Assembly: GCA_021234155.1 (NCBI GenBank)
Contig: JAJEKV010000259.1
Coordinates: forward strand, 310,001 to 374,000
Length of the DNA stretch: 64,000 nucleotides
Direction: 5' to 3'
Source of the DNA: Isoetes taiwanensis
Lineage: Eukaryota; Streptophyta; Lycopodiopsida; Isoetales; Isoetaceae
Positions 48,202 to 60,271 of the stretch are shown piece after piece. Position numbers and translations under genes: made by a program. Every line of letters starts with the position of its first letter. Positions within the stretch are counted from its first letter, which is position 1. Below the pieces are notes generated by a model. It was not told the DNA's origin and ran no database searches. It saw only the letters and a list, made by a program, of their open reading frames with translations.

Positions 48202-48899
48202 GTTTTTTTTTTTTTTTATAGTGTCGCATACGTTAAAACTTTATTGTAAAGACTTAAAGCCTGACCTTCCATCCAACCAAGACGCTTACTAACACACAAG
48301 CTTTCTTTAATGTGACTCAAACCCTGACCTTCCATCCAACCAAGACGCTTACCAACATACAAGCTTTCTTTAATGTGATGTATATGTCCTCTATACTTGT
48401 ACCATCTAGGACTCTGCCTTTGGAAGTTCATCTAGGAACACATCCCTGTGCTTATCAAGCAAACTCTCAAGTTTGTTGTCCTTATCTACAACATTTATCT
48501 GCATGGAAGAATCACAGATCTGGACAAATAAAACGAAAACTTATACAGTTTTCTTATTTAGTTTTTTTTTTTTTTTTTTAGTGTCACATACGTTAAAACT
48601 TTATTGTAAAGACTCAAAGCCTGACCTTCCATCCAACCAAGACTTTATTGTAAAGACTCAAAGCCTGACCTTCCATCCAACCAAGACGCTTACTAACACA
48701 CAAGCTTTCTTTAATACACAAGCTTTCTTTAATGTGACTCAAACCCTGACCTTCCATCCAACCAAGACGTTTACCAACATATAAGCTTTCTCTAATGTGA
48801 TGTATATGTCCTTTGTACCACCTTTCCAAAGATATGGATTTTCACAGCTTGACATACTTGGCAGTGCGTTACATAAGACATTACATCTTGTCTCATATC

Positions 48900-49356
48900 T
48901 GTCATATTTAAGGGTCTGAACGGGACTTGAACCCACTACCTCTGGAGTGGTAGCCGTGCATCCTAACCAAAAAGGCCACGATGATTTGGATGAAACCGAA
49001 TCACACGATCCAGACCTGATGGTTAATCATCACACTATCCTTCCCTCAAGGCCCCCCTCCTTGAAGGCTTGCAACAGGGGGAATTTGGGGCGGACTGAAA
49101 TCAAGGTGTGACGACAACCATCTGGAGGGACTGAAATCAAGGTGTGACGACAACCATTTGGAAGCCCCAACCCTATTACAGGTTGCCCACACCACTAGGG
49201 CATGAGTTATCCAAATCATACTGCCATATTTGAGGGTCTGAACGGGACTTGAACCCACTACCTCTAGAGTGGTAGCTGTGCATCCTAACCGAAAAGGCCA
49301 CGATGATTTGGATGAAATCGAATCACACGCTCCAGACCTGATGGTTAATCGTCACA
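48900..49356 (-). mobile_element. TRIM-like element, unit 12 (shortened interior)
   Basis: Both LTRs are full length (48900-49034 and 49222-49356) and ATATC flanks are present. The interior is 187 bp instead of 266 because only two of the four GACTGAAATCAAGGTGTG subrepeats remain, a clean loss consistent with misalignment between subrepeats. Confidence 0.83.
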
Positions 49357-51056
49357 ATATCAAGCCAGAAGAATCGTCTTTTTTTATCAATTCATATGCC
49401 TTCTATACCCCCCCCCCTCCCCCCCCCGTGTTCTAGCTTGCGGGTATTATGGAATTCATACAGAATCTCTTTTCTAAGATTCTCTACCAAGGGTACATAT
49501 ATTCACTCCTTATAAAACCATAGATTATCATTCTGCGCCCAAAAAAAACCCTCTCTTTTAGTTGGATCTTGGTCCTTCTTATACATATTTATTGGAAACG
49601 GTCCCATTCTAAAGATAACATTCCATTGATATACTTTATTCGGGAAAGAGCATCTACAATTGGGTTGTCTTTTCTGGGGGTATGTTGAATTTCAAAGTGA
49701 AATTCATGTAAGAAGTCCAACCATTGTGCTTGTTTGGGACTTATCTCTGCTTGATTTTGCAAAACTTTTAACTGTTTATGATCTATAAACGCTATAAACT
49801 TGTGTGGCTCTTTATTGATCCCCGACCTCAAAAGGTGCCGCCAAGTTTTTAAGGCATGAACTATGGCTAACAACTCGTTCATAAGTGGCATAGTTCGTTC
49901 TTCTTAGCTGGATTTAACTTACGACTTTCATAAGCCACACACATGCCCTTGTTGCATAATAACTGCTCCCAGAGCTTGTCCACATGCGTCAATGTACACT
50001 TCAAAGGGCATATTTAAATCCAAAATCCTGAGAATTGGTTCATTTGAGAGTAGAACCTTTATTTGTTCAAAGGCTCTCTTTTGCTCTTCCCCCCATAATA
50101 ATTTTTGTCCCTTCTTAAGTAAATTCGTAAGGGGTGCAACTACCTTTGAAAGTATAGGAACGAATTTCATAATAAGTGGCTAAGCCTAGAAAGCTTCTCA
50201 CATATGGCACATCTACTAGTTGCTGTCATTCTTTTATGGCTCGTACTTTATCTAGATCTGGGGCTAAGCCCTTATCTGAGACAACGTGTCCAAGATATGC
50301 CACTTGTTTCTTTAAGAACTCACACTTAGATTATTTCACAAAAAGCTGTCTCCCGGAGCAATAACAATACTTTCTCCAAATGCTCTAAGTGCTCTTCCCT
50401 ACTCTTTGAGTAGATCAAGATATCATCCAAAAATATTTGGACGAACTCATCTAAATACCCCTGAAACGCATAATTCATTAATCGCGTAAATGTGATTCAT
50501 CAAGTCAAAGGGCATAACTATAAATTCATTGATACAAGAAGCCGTCTTTGGCTCATCCTCTTCCCGAATGCTAATTTGATGATATCCACTTCGTAGATCG
50601 ATTCTAGAGAAGTATTTTTCTCCTACTAATCGGTCCATGATATTAACGAGTCTGGGCATTGGGTAACGATCTTTGATCATGGCTTTATTTAAGAACCTAT
50701 AGTCAATACATATGCGCATGTTTCCATCTTTTTTTTTTTACAAGGATCACAGATACCCCCAATGGTGACTTACTAGGTCCTAAGAAACCCTTTTGGAGTA
50801 GGTCTTGAATTTGTTTCTTGACCTCTTCTTGCTCCAAGGGATTAAATCTGTATGGTGCCCTGGCTACTGGCTTAGTTATTCTATCTCATGGGAGATTTCT
50901 CGTAACGGCACTCCCTTTGGAAGTTCATCTAGGAACACATCCCTGTGCTTATTACGCAAACTCTCAAGTTTGTTGTCCTTATCTACAACATTTATCTGCA
51001 TGGAAGAATCACAGATCTGGACAAATAAAACGAAAACTTATACAGTTTTCTTATTT

Positions 51057-51057
<1 letters not shown>
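49357..51057 (-). pseudogene. Gypsy pol fragment, unit 12
   Basis: RNase H (49589-49891) and connection (49928-50170) are open. RT (50447-50719) is cut by the same 10-bp deletion as units 6 and 9. A long C/T run (about 49408-49427) precedes GTGTTCTAGC. RT reads [18 protein letters not shown] because TTTTTCTCC replaces TTTTGCTCC. Confidence 0.86.
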
Positions 51058-51093
<36 letters not shown>

Positions 51094-51795
51094 GTGTCGC
51101 ATACGTTAAAACTATATTGTAAAGACTTAAAGCCTGACCTTCCATCCAACCAAGACGCTTACTAACACACAAGCTTTCTTTAATGTGACTCAAACCCTGA
51201 CCTTCCATCCAACCAAGACGCTTACCAACATACAAGCTTTCTTTAATGTGATGTATATGTCCTCTATACTTGTACCATCTAGGACTCTGCCTTTGGAAGT
51301 TCATCTAGGAACACATCCCTGTGCTTATCAAGCAAACTCTCAAGTTTGTTGTCCTTATCTACAACATTTATCTGCATGGAAGAATCACAGATCTGGACAA
51401 ATAAAACGAAAACTTATACAGTTTTCTTATTTAGTTTTTTTTTTTTTTAGTGTCACATACGTTAAAACTTTATTGTAAAGACTCAAAGCCTGACCTTCCA
51501 TCCAACCAAGACTTTATTGTAAAGACTCAAAGCCTGACCTTCCATCCAACCAAGACGCTTACTAACACACAAGCTTTCTTTAATACACAAGCTTTCTTTA
51601 ATGTGACTCAAACCCCGACCTTCCATCCAACCAAGACGTTTACCAACATATAAGCTTTCTCTAATGTGATGTATATGTCCTCTATACTTGTACCACCTTT
51701 CCAAAGATATGGGTTAGGATCTTGCCATGATCTATTTTCACAGCTTGACATACTTGGCAGTGCGTTACATAAGACATTACATCTTGTCTCATATC

Positions 51796-52335
51796 TGTCA
51801 TATTTAAGGATCTGAACGGGACTTGAACCCACTACCTCTGGAGTGGTAGCTGTGCATCCTAACCAAAAAGGCCACGATGATTTGGATGAAACCGAATCAC
51901 ACGCTCCAGACCTGATGGTTAATCGTCACACTATCCTTCCCTCAAGGCCCCCCTCCTTGAAGGCTTGCAACAGGGGGAATTTGGGGCGGACTGAAATCAA
52001 GGTGTGACGACAACCATCTGGAGGGACTGAAATCAAGATGTGACAACAAACATCGGGGGAACTTGGGGCGGACTGAAATCAAAGGTGTGACGACAACCAT
52101 CTGGAGGGACTGAAATCAAGGTGTGACGACAACCATTTGGAAGCCCCAACCCTATTACAGGTTGCCCACACCACTAGGGCATGAGTTATCCAAATCATAC
52201 TGCCATATTTAAGGGTCTGAACGGGACTTGAGCCCACTACCTCTGGAGTGGTAGCTGTGCATCCTAACCGAAAAGGCCACGATGATTTGGATGAAACCGA
52301 ATCACACACTCCAGACCTGATGGTTAATCGTCACA
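51796..52335 (-). mobile_element. TRIM-like element, unit 13
   Basis: LTRs are 51796-51930 and 52201-52335, both 135 bp, with ATATC flanks (51791-51795 and 52336-52340). It shares its private markers with unit 10. The integrase to the left retains the ancestral GGGTTAGGATCTTGCC. Confidence 0.83.
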
Positions 52336-54040
52336 ATATCAAGCCAGAAGAATCGTCTTTTTTGATCAATTCATATGCCTTCTATACCCCCCCCTCCCCC
52401 GTTCTAGCTTGCGGGGTATTATGGAATTCATACAGAATCTCTTTTCTAAGATTCTCTACTAAGGGTACATATATTCACTCCTTATAAAACCATAGATCAT
52501 CATTTTGCGCCAAAAAAAAACCCTCTCTTTTGGTTGGATCTTGGTCCTTCTTATACATACTTATTGGAAACGGTCCCATTCTAAAGATACCATTCCATTG
52601 ATATACTTTATTCGGGAAAGAGCATCTACAATTGGGTTGTCTTTTCTGGGGGTATGTTGAATTTCAACGTGAAATTCATGTAAGAAGTCCAACCATTGTG
52701 CTTGTTTGGGACTTATCTCTGCTTGATTTTGCAAAAATTTTAACTGTTTATGATCTATAAACGGTATAAACTTGTGTGGCTCTTTATTGATCCCCGACCT
52801 CAAAAGGTGTCGCCAAGTTTTTAAGGCATGAACTATGGCTAACAACTCGTTCATAGTTCTTCTTAGCTGGATTTAACTTACGACTTTCATAAGCCACACA
52901 CATGCCCTTGTTGCATAATAACTGCTCCCAGAGCTTGTCCATATGCGTCAATGTACACTTCAAAGGGCATATTTAAATCCAAAATCCTGAGAATTGGTTC
53001 ATTTGAGAGTAGAACCTTTATTTGTTCAAAGGCTCTCTTTTGCTCTTCCCCCCATAATAATTTTTGTCCCTTCTTAAGTAAATTCGTAAGGGGTGCAATT
53101 GCCTTTGAAAATATAGGAACGAATTTCATAATAAGTGGCTAAGCCTAGAAAGCTTCTCACATCTGGCACATCTACTAGTTGCTGCCATTCTTTTATGGCT
53201 CGTACTTTATTTAGATCTGGGGCTAAGCCCTTATCTGAGACAACGTGTCCAAGATATGCCACTTGTTTCTTTAAGAACTCACACTTAGATTATTTCGCAA
53301 AAACCTGTGCTCCCGAATCAATAACAATACTTTCTCCAAATGCTCTAAGTGCTCTTCCCTACTCTTTGAGTAGATCAAGATATCATCCAAAAATATTTGG
53401 ATGAACTCATCTAAATACCCCTGAAACGTATAATTCATTAATCGCGTAAATGTCGTTGGAGCATTCGTCAACTCAAAGGCCATAACTATAAATTCATTGA
53501 TATAAGAAGCCGTCTTTGGTTCATCCACTTCCCGAATGCTAATTTGATGATATCCACTTCGTAGATCGATCCTAGAGAAGTATTTTGCTCCTACTAATCG
53601 GTCCATGATGTTAACGAGTCTGGGCATTGGGTAACGATCTTTGATCATGTCTTTATTTAAGGCCCTATAGTCAATACATATGCGCATGTTTCCATCTTTT
53701 TTTTTTTTTACAAGGATCACAGATATCCCCAGTGGTGACTTACTAGGTCCTAAGAAACCCTTTTGGAGTAGGTCTTGAATTTGTTTCTTGACTCTTCTTG
53801 CTCCAAGGGATTAAATCTGTATGGTGCCCTGGCTACTGGCTTAGTTATTCTATCTCATGGGAGATTTCTCGTAACGGCACTCCCTTTAGAAGTTCATCTA
53901 GGAACACATCCCTGTGCTTATCAAGCAAACTCTCAAGTTTGTTGTCCTTATCTACAACATTTATCTGCTGATGGAAGAATCACAGATCTGGACAAATAAA
54001 ACGAAAACTTATACAGTTTTCTTATTTAGTTTAGTTTAGT
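52336..54040 (-). pseudogene. Gypsy pol fragment, unit 13 (right-edge unit)
   Basis: Open pieces: RNase H 52561-52854, connection 52887-53129, thumb 53074-53262, and RT 53271-53720 with LTNAPTTF and FLDDILIYSKS. Apart from a 6-bp loss near 52855 and a few substitutions it duplicates unit 10. The PR-RT linker continues to about 54000 with two small changes (TCTGCTGATGG and TTTAGTTTAGTTTTG). Confidence 0.88.
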
Positions 54041-54620
54041 TTTGTTTTTTTTTTTTTTTTTTTTTTTTGTGTCGCATACATTAAAACTTTATTGTAAAGA
54101 CTCAAAGCCTGACCTTCCATCCAACCAAGACGCTTACTAACACACAAGCTTTCTTTAATGTGACTCAAACCCTGACCTTCCATCCAACCAAGACGCTTAC
54201 CAACATACAAGCTTTCTTTAATGTGATGTATATGTCCTCTATACTTGTACCATCTAGGACTCTGCCTTTGGAAGTTCATCTAGGAACACATCCCTGTGCT
54301 TATCAAGCAAACTCTCAAGTTTGTTGTCCTTATCTACAACATTTATCTGCATGGAAGAATCACAGATCTGGACAAAAAAAATGAAAACTTATACAGTTTT
54401 CTTATTTAGTTTTTTTTTTTTTTTTTTTGTCGCATACGTTAAAACTTTATTGTAAAGACTCAAAGCCTGACCTTCCATCCAACCAAGACGCTTACTAACA
54501 CACAAGCTTTCTTTAATGTGACTCAAACCCTGACCTTCCATCCAACCAAGACGTTTACCAACATACAAGCTTTCTTTAATGTGATGTATATGTCCTCTAT
54601 ACTTGTACCATCTAAGACTC
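54041..54620 (-). repeat. Right border of the array: two terminal cassettes
   Basis: There are two cassette copies, each with AATAAAG and an A run on the minus strand (poly(T) at about 54044-54068 and 54409-54428). One PR-RT linker piece lies between them. The last cassette ends GACTCTGCTTTCATTC, where internal cassettes continue GACTCTGCCTTTGG into pol. This is where repeated DNA joins unique flank. No gag, protease or 5' LTR follows. Confidence 0.82.
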
Positions 54621-54624
54621 TGCT

Positions 54625-54750
54625 TTCATTCAACACAACAAATCATTCAACGCAACAAACTCCGTTTAAACTCTGTTGTAGGGATTTGAACCCTTAACCT
54701 CCTATCACCAAGCCAAATCCTTTACCAACACAGTAAGAATCCTTTTAATG
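54625..54750 (-). mobile_element. SINE-like tRNA relic
   Basis: The minus strand reads an A-box-like TGTGTTGGTAAAGG, then about 30 bases later a B box GGTTCAAATCC, followed by a T/G-rich tail containing TTTGTTGCGTTGAATG and TTTGTTGTGTTGAATG. The tail and lack of acceptor pairing argue for a tRNA-derived SINE rather than a tRNA gene. It abuts the array edge. No target duplication was identified. Confidence 0.45.
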
Positions 54751-56228
54751 AATATAGTAGTTTCTCATTCTACTTATCTGTTAGTAACTCTGTTTTCTAT
54801 TTAAAATAGAAGCCACCAGCCTGGCATTTGCCTTTCTCAAAACCATTGCTGTGGCAGTAGGAAATCCACCGGACTTGTGCGACCATAGCAAGGTGAGAAG
54901 ATGCTAAGGTTTCATGTTGTCCTCGGGAAATGGTTCCCGCACTATGACGAAACCTGGAGGTCTACTATCAGACCCCCACGTGGATCTCGCATACCTAGGG
55001 AGCTTCTGTTACAATCTTTTTCGTACCAGGTTATTCCCGTTTGATACTATGAGACAATAGCTAGGCGCATGTCTGAAAGCTCACTCATAACCATGTTATA
55101 GAACTTTGACGATGAGAGGTGGAAGGAAACTCCCTAGCAACATAGAAACTTCAAGTTAGATTCTAATCCACTATCATCCCTGATATTCATTGGGTGAATG
55201 CAGTACATAGAGTTATTGAAATTTCAAGGGTCGAGGCTTAAATATTTTTTCCTAACAGATGCTTGGTAGCTATTTTTCCTTCAACCCCCCCCCCAAATGA
55301 CTAAATCTTCATTAAATACATGTGCTTTTATATTATACATTATTCAACTCCACATATTGGGGTTAAGTAGAATTTAAAGAGACAACCATAGCTAATGCTA
55401 TTTCCTATAGTGTTTAAGAATTGACTTATCTCAGTTTCTGGGTAAGGGAATTTTATTGGCCCAGCCAGCTAAGGACTGCCATATAGTACCTCTCTAGGCC
55501 ATGGGTTTAGATTTTATTCCATCACCCCTCAATACTTCTTCCAAATGGTCGTGCTCACTTTATAGATCATTCCAGCAGACCACAATACATATTCCAAAAG
55601 ACATAGTGACTGCTTATGCCGAGACCCCACAACAATATCAAAACTTTTCATTAAATTATCTAAAGCGTAAATTTTGGTAGTTTTTTGTAACAAACTCCAC
55701 AGCCTATATTGAGGTGATTATATGGCCAAATTGATGGTGGCCAACCCTATTCTGGAATTGTCCTACTGTAACAATCTGATGGTACTCAACCATTGTTAAC
55801 TAGTCACCCCCTTGTAGGGTACCTAAATTTGATTGGGGCAAAGTATTTTCAACCATCACTTTAGTGCCCTAGGGTCGTTAAGTTTCATGCATAAGCTTAA
55901 ATACCCCAAGGGGTTATATGAATATCCCAAGGCATAGTATCAATCAAGCATGGAAAAAATTAGTGGCTATTAATAGCCGAATGGCGATTTTTTTAAGGGT
56001 CTGGGCAACTTTTGCGGCAAATTTTATGAATAGAGACTTCTTAAAAAAAATAAAAAAATAGCCATACTTAAAACAAGTATTCTATTTTTTTTTTTTTAGG
56101 ATTAGCCAAACTATTTTCCCCTTTTAGAAAAGGGGATTAGCCTTTCTCTATATTAAAAATTATATATTAAACTATTAATGGCCAACCAAAAGTGAATCAT
56201 TAAAGATTTTCAAGAATAGCCATCTATG
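54751..56228. other. Intergenic DNA, no gene seen
   Basis: This is mixed-composition sequence without long frames. The part at 54790-55060 is more GC-rich and may be an old repeat, but I recognise no domain or terminal structure. C run at 55288-55296; T/A-rich runs at 56040-56100. Confidence 0.5.
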
Positions 56229-57061
56229 ATTTTTTTTTATTTTTTTTTTTGATAGAATGAAGCTTTTTAATCATTAATTATGGAAAATAAGTACAAAACG
56301 GAGAATGATCATGAGAAGAAGATCATTTGTCATTTAGAATTGAGGCACTAAACCACAATTCAATAGCTATATAGTTTGAACAGATAAATTGTGGAAGCAT
56401 ATAGGAAAATATAAGATGGAAAATATCAGGTGTACTCGATCTTGAAAAATGCCCTGTAATATATTAGGGCTAGAGAGCATCCAAAATAATCCTTCATTCA
56501 GCATATGGAAGGAGTCTTCAGACTTCTGTCCAAGCTTAGATCACCCGAGTAGTTTTGTGTTGGTACTAAAGAGCCAATAACCTGTATAAAAAAGCAAACA
56601 AGAAGATGGATCAAAAATTATAGGTGTCAATGAAGTGGAAATAGTCTCTGATCTGGGGCTGTAAGATCGGGATCTAATTTCTTCCCCAATCTACCAACTC
56701 AATGAGCCTATCTGAGTTACATGTAGACATCAAATGTATCATTGTTCCATGCAATCTACCCTGCCTCTGTGATAGTAATAGCATTTTCTATAAAATTCAA
56801 ATTACTGATCTATCATGTTGTTGCTATTGTTTTCCAAAAACCAGAAGAGTATGAACATCAAGTATGTCTCCTTTGAGAATTCTCTTCCCCACAATACTTC
56901 CCTTTCTGGAACCTCCTGTATGCTTTGAAATAGCTTCCCCCTAACTGAGCCTGTCCAAAAATCGTAATCCCATAATCTATGAACTGAGAATTTGCTGAGA
57001 ATACCCTTGAGTTGTAGCTTGCAACCTCTGTTTCATCAAAGTCAAGATTGAGCTTGAACAT
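56229..57061 (-). mobile_element. Possible LINE 3' end (A)
   Basis: On the minus strand the segment ends ...AAAAAGCTTCATTCTATC followed by an A-rich tract (56229-56251), a typical plant LINE tail. The only sizeable frame is 67 codons (56858-57061), starting FKLNLDFDETEV, without a clear domain. It appears cut by the tail of the next LINE at 57063. The assignment rests on the tail only. Confidence 0.4.
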
Positions 57062-57062
57062 G

Positions 57063-59665
57063 CAATTTTCTTTTTCTTTTTTTTTTTCTTTTTTTTTTGA
57101 AAGGCAAGGTTTTTTTTGTATTCATACTAAAGCAAATAAATCAGAAAGGTATATCTCTCAGATCGATATACCAAAATTAACAGAAAGAAAACAGAAAGGA
57201 TAAGATCTCGAAGGATCAGATCTATCATGTCCAATCCAAAAAGTATTTGTCGAGATATATGATATCGAGATCACCATCTTGCTGCTAGACGTGATGTATC
57301 AGCACTTACAGCACTTATAGCACTTACAGCACTAAGCACCTTATCAGAGTCTAGCAACGGCCCACCACTTGTCATAATTAGCTGCGGCATAATTAGGAGT
57401 GGTTGGTGACGCGAGCAATTAATATTGCCTGCCCTTTGTATATCTTGTATTCTCACATACATTGAATACAATTCCATTTTGCCTTTGTTTTGGGAGCTTG
57501 CGCTCTCGGAAATCGGCGTGCATCCTCTTCTCTCCCTTTCTTGGTGCAACCTTGACAGTATTCCTCCTTTAAAATGTACAGAGGAATATAAACATACAGT
57601 AGATAGGAAGTTTAGTTTAAGCTCAAGAACAAATCTGTGTCTCACTTTATGCAGCATTTATGAGGTGTTGGATGGTAAGATCAGCCACCTTCTGTCTCCA
57701 CCTTCTGTCTCCCAAAAATGTTCAACATTAAGTCCAACTCATCACATGAGAAATTGGTGAAGTCCAGTAAGAGAAAGACGTATGCTTCCCTTTTCTGCTG
57801 CCACATATGAAACAGATTTAAGAAATAAAGCCTCAGCCCATTGTATCTCCTGACTTCTTCCCTTTTTAGCAACTTCTTGATAGCAAAAGCATGTATCATC
57901 TCCTGTTTCAGTTGAATGAGGAGGCATTCTAGTTCAGCATTGGATAATATAGCCTCTTCCTCGTCCGAGTTCTCTGCTAATCCCATCCCCCTGGTTGAGC
58001 TTCCTGCCTTATTGAGTCTCCTCATGGCATCTGTGTAATACATCATCAGAGTTTGTTAGTTTCAGAACATAAAATTCATGTGGCCTCTTAAAGGTTCCTA
58101 TACTATTCCATCTTGTATCATATTTCTTCCCTTTAAGGATTTTATGTGCAATGGCTGATATTTGAACAAGGTCCAAAAAAGTTTTTTTCAGTCATAGCAA
58201 AGATGGGGCATAATTTCCAATCACCACTCCGTTTCTGTGTAACCAGATGGCCCAGCAGCTCAAAGTTCGGGTAATGTTATCCAGCATCCCAAAAATCAAG
58301 TAGATTGTTCGTAGTTGGAACTCCCTTATTGACTTGTGATGCCCAGTTTCAAAAGTCCAGCAGCCATGAACAAATGAAGACATGGTTTGAACTTTCCACT
58401 TCACCACATAATTTACATTGATTAGACACATTTTGGTCATATCTAGATCTATTGAGGTTGGTGGCTAGACTTTGATGCACTGCAATCCACTTGAATGTCT
58501 TAATTCTGCATGCAGTATAAATCTTCCAACCTTTTGCACAAACCGAGGTCAATTTATCTTCATCACAATTCCATAGATGAATAGCCTTAGATGGTTTCTT
58601 TTCAATTAAAGCTCTGTTTATATCTTTGACCGAGTACATCTCCTTGTTGTTTAATTGCCACTGATTAGTATTTTGACTGAGCTCTTGATATTTGTCCACA
58701 TATTCCATAACCAGGTGGTAAATCTTCTTATCTAGTTCAGAACCGTTGGTTTTGTTTTTGATCTCATCCCATGGCAACCATCCATTTGAATCCCTTAAAT
58801 CCTCAATTCTCCTGATGCCTGCATTATATCACTGCATGTACTTTTGAGGGTGTTCAAAAGCCAACCATCCAATACCATCTGGAGCTAAGGCAAGATGCCA
58901 GAAAAAATTAATATCTTTACATCTTGCATCTAAACAGGGTGGTCTGTAATATAGAGCAGCATTGTTCCAAGCATAAAAAATTCTTTTCATAGTATTTGAT
59001 GTTCTGAGCATGGAATTATCTGGAAAAAAGCTGAGTCAGGTAGACAATATTTAATTGTGGCACTTCCAACTGGATGAGAATTCTGTAGCCAATATCTAAT
59101 AAGTTTGAGAGCTGATGAAGGTCTGTCAATATACAAGGCTCTCCATACCATTTTTGCGGCCAAAGCTTGGGCTTATGTAAACAGATCTTTACATCCAAGT
59201 CCACCATCTTTCCTAGATTTGACCAGGTCTGACCAAGCCACTTTATAGGAGCCTTGCCATATAAATTTCCTGATAGCCATTTCTATCTGCTTATATGAAG
59301 CCTTATCTCCAACAATTACTGAGGAGAAATATACATGTTTTGCTTCCAATAACAGCATTTGCAATCTCTACTTGTCTTGCTAGGGATAGCGTGCAATTGT
59401 ACATATTCAATTTTTTCTTAATCCTGGAGACAATGGGTTCCTATAATCCATGCAGAGAACAATTGAGGGCTAATGGGATCCCCAATATCTTGGTGGCTGT
59501 CTTATTATCCAGTACTTTGATACCTTGAATGGTTGACTCCTGAGTATCAAAGATTATTGCACTCTTTGTTTTATTGAGAATTTCCCAAGCAACTGCTCCA
59601 AATTTGTCTATGGCCTCCAAAAAGTTTTCTAGACTGCCATCCGGATGAACTGTAAGCCAAACTTC
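57063..59665 (-). mobile_element. LINE (B), 5'-truncated and frameshifted ORF2
   Basis: The minus strand shows, in order: end of the RT palm with ENFLEAIDKFGAVAW, NKTKSAIIF and KILGIPLALN (59660-59440); LSLARQVEIANAVI and the KFIWQGS region (59364-59173); zf-RVT with IKTFKWIAVHQSLAT and the cysteine/histidine set CKLCGEVESSNHVFIC (58349-58777); then, after a frameshift, LSCWAIWLHRNGVVIGN (58192-58440). A charged C-terminal tail reads DEEEAILSNAELECLLIQLK (57681-58046). The A-rich 3' tail is at about 57063-57101. Endonuclease and the RT active site are missing at the 5' side. This is an L1-like plant LINE, dead. Confidence 0.8.
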
Positions 59666-60228
59666 CCTGACTTGTCAAATTTTGCAGCTGCTACAGAGAT
59701 TTTTAATAACCAGCAACTCTGGTCTCTATCACCAACTATTGACCAAGATCTGGAAAAATTGAAACCCTTCATGCTAAACGGCTACCAAGCTCATATCCTT
59801 GACAGATTTCTTTTCTGCTATGAGAGGCTGCTTACTGATGATCAATTCTCCCAATTTAGAGACATGTTCTATCACCATAAAGCCTTGCAAGATGCTCACG
59901 GAGAGGCCTTGATCCTTTTCTCTGAAACAGCCCCTCTTTGGTTTTTTGCTTTCCCACCCGAATGGAATGACATTGGTTGGCAGGTGGATCCAGTGGCTTC
60001 GGATTTGGTGATCATTGATGAGGAGGAGACTGATTCAGACTTTGATTTTATAGTTCCAGATCCTCCACTCTGAAATCGACCGAGTTACTGCTGCAGCTGG
60101 GTTTCTCTATGTACAAGGGTTTCTGATCCAAATTTTGATGTTATACATATGCGTACTAAAGGCACAATCTTGAGAGCCTATATGGTTCCCATATTTTCTG
60201 ATGTAACTACTTGATGAGTCCTTTTCTC

Positions 60229-60267
<39 letters not shown>
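59645..60267 (+). mobile_element. Plus-strand retrosequence: 142-codon ORF with 38-base poly(A)
   Basis: A frame of up to 142 codons ends at 60073 with an acidic tail (DEEETDSDFDFIVPDPPL). About 155 bases of non-coding sequence follow, then 38 consecutive A (60230-60267). This is the structure of a retrotransposed 3' end, either of a LINE or of a host mRNA. I do not recognise the protein (FLFCYERLLTDDQFSQF, APLWFFAFPPEWNDIGW). The true element probably starts near 59665, where the opposite-strand LINE stops, so the first residues may belong to the junction. Long poly(A) suggests recent insertion. Confidence 0.5.

Positions 60268-60271
<4 letters not shown>

Larger units (their letters stand above)
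16206..54620 (-). repeat. 13-unit tandem array of truncated Ty3/gypsy pol (period about 2.94 kb)
   Basis: Equivalent points (the left end of the embedded miniature LTR element) fall at 16255, 19187, 22127, 24659, 27949, 31226, 34160, 37127, 40048, 43022, 45972, 48900 and 51796. Spacing is mostly 2.90-2.97 kb. Exceptions are 2.53 kb (unit 3 has a solo LTR), 3.29 kb (unit 4 has an extra 365-bp subrepeat) and 3.28 kb (a MITE follows unit 5). Each unit runs, left to right: integrase zinc-finger half (about 80 bp), miniature LTR element, integrase N-half, RNase H, RT, PR-RT linker, then poly(T)-bearing cassettes. Cassette blocks not listed separately lie at about 21413-22126, 23954-24658, 33456-34159, 39351-40047, 42286-43021, 45251-45971, 48202-48899 and 51058-51795. 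Gag, protease and the 5' LTR are absent. Confidence 0.93.

Noticed and set aside
16206-54620. CRISPR-like array or protein-coding tandem gene family
   Set aside because: The repeats are kilobase-sized gypsy pol fragments with frameshifts; no regular short repeats with unique spacers and no open gene per unit.
57271-57657. 128-codon minus-strand ORF
   Set aside because: It lies in the 3' untranslated part of LINE B and has no recognisable domain; an opposing frame of similar length overlaps it.
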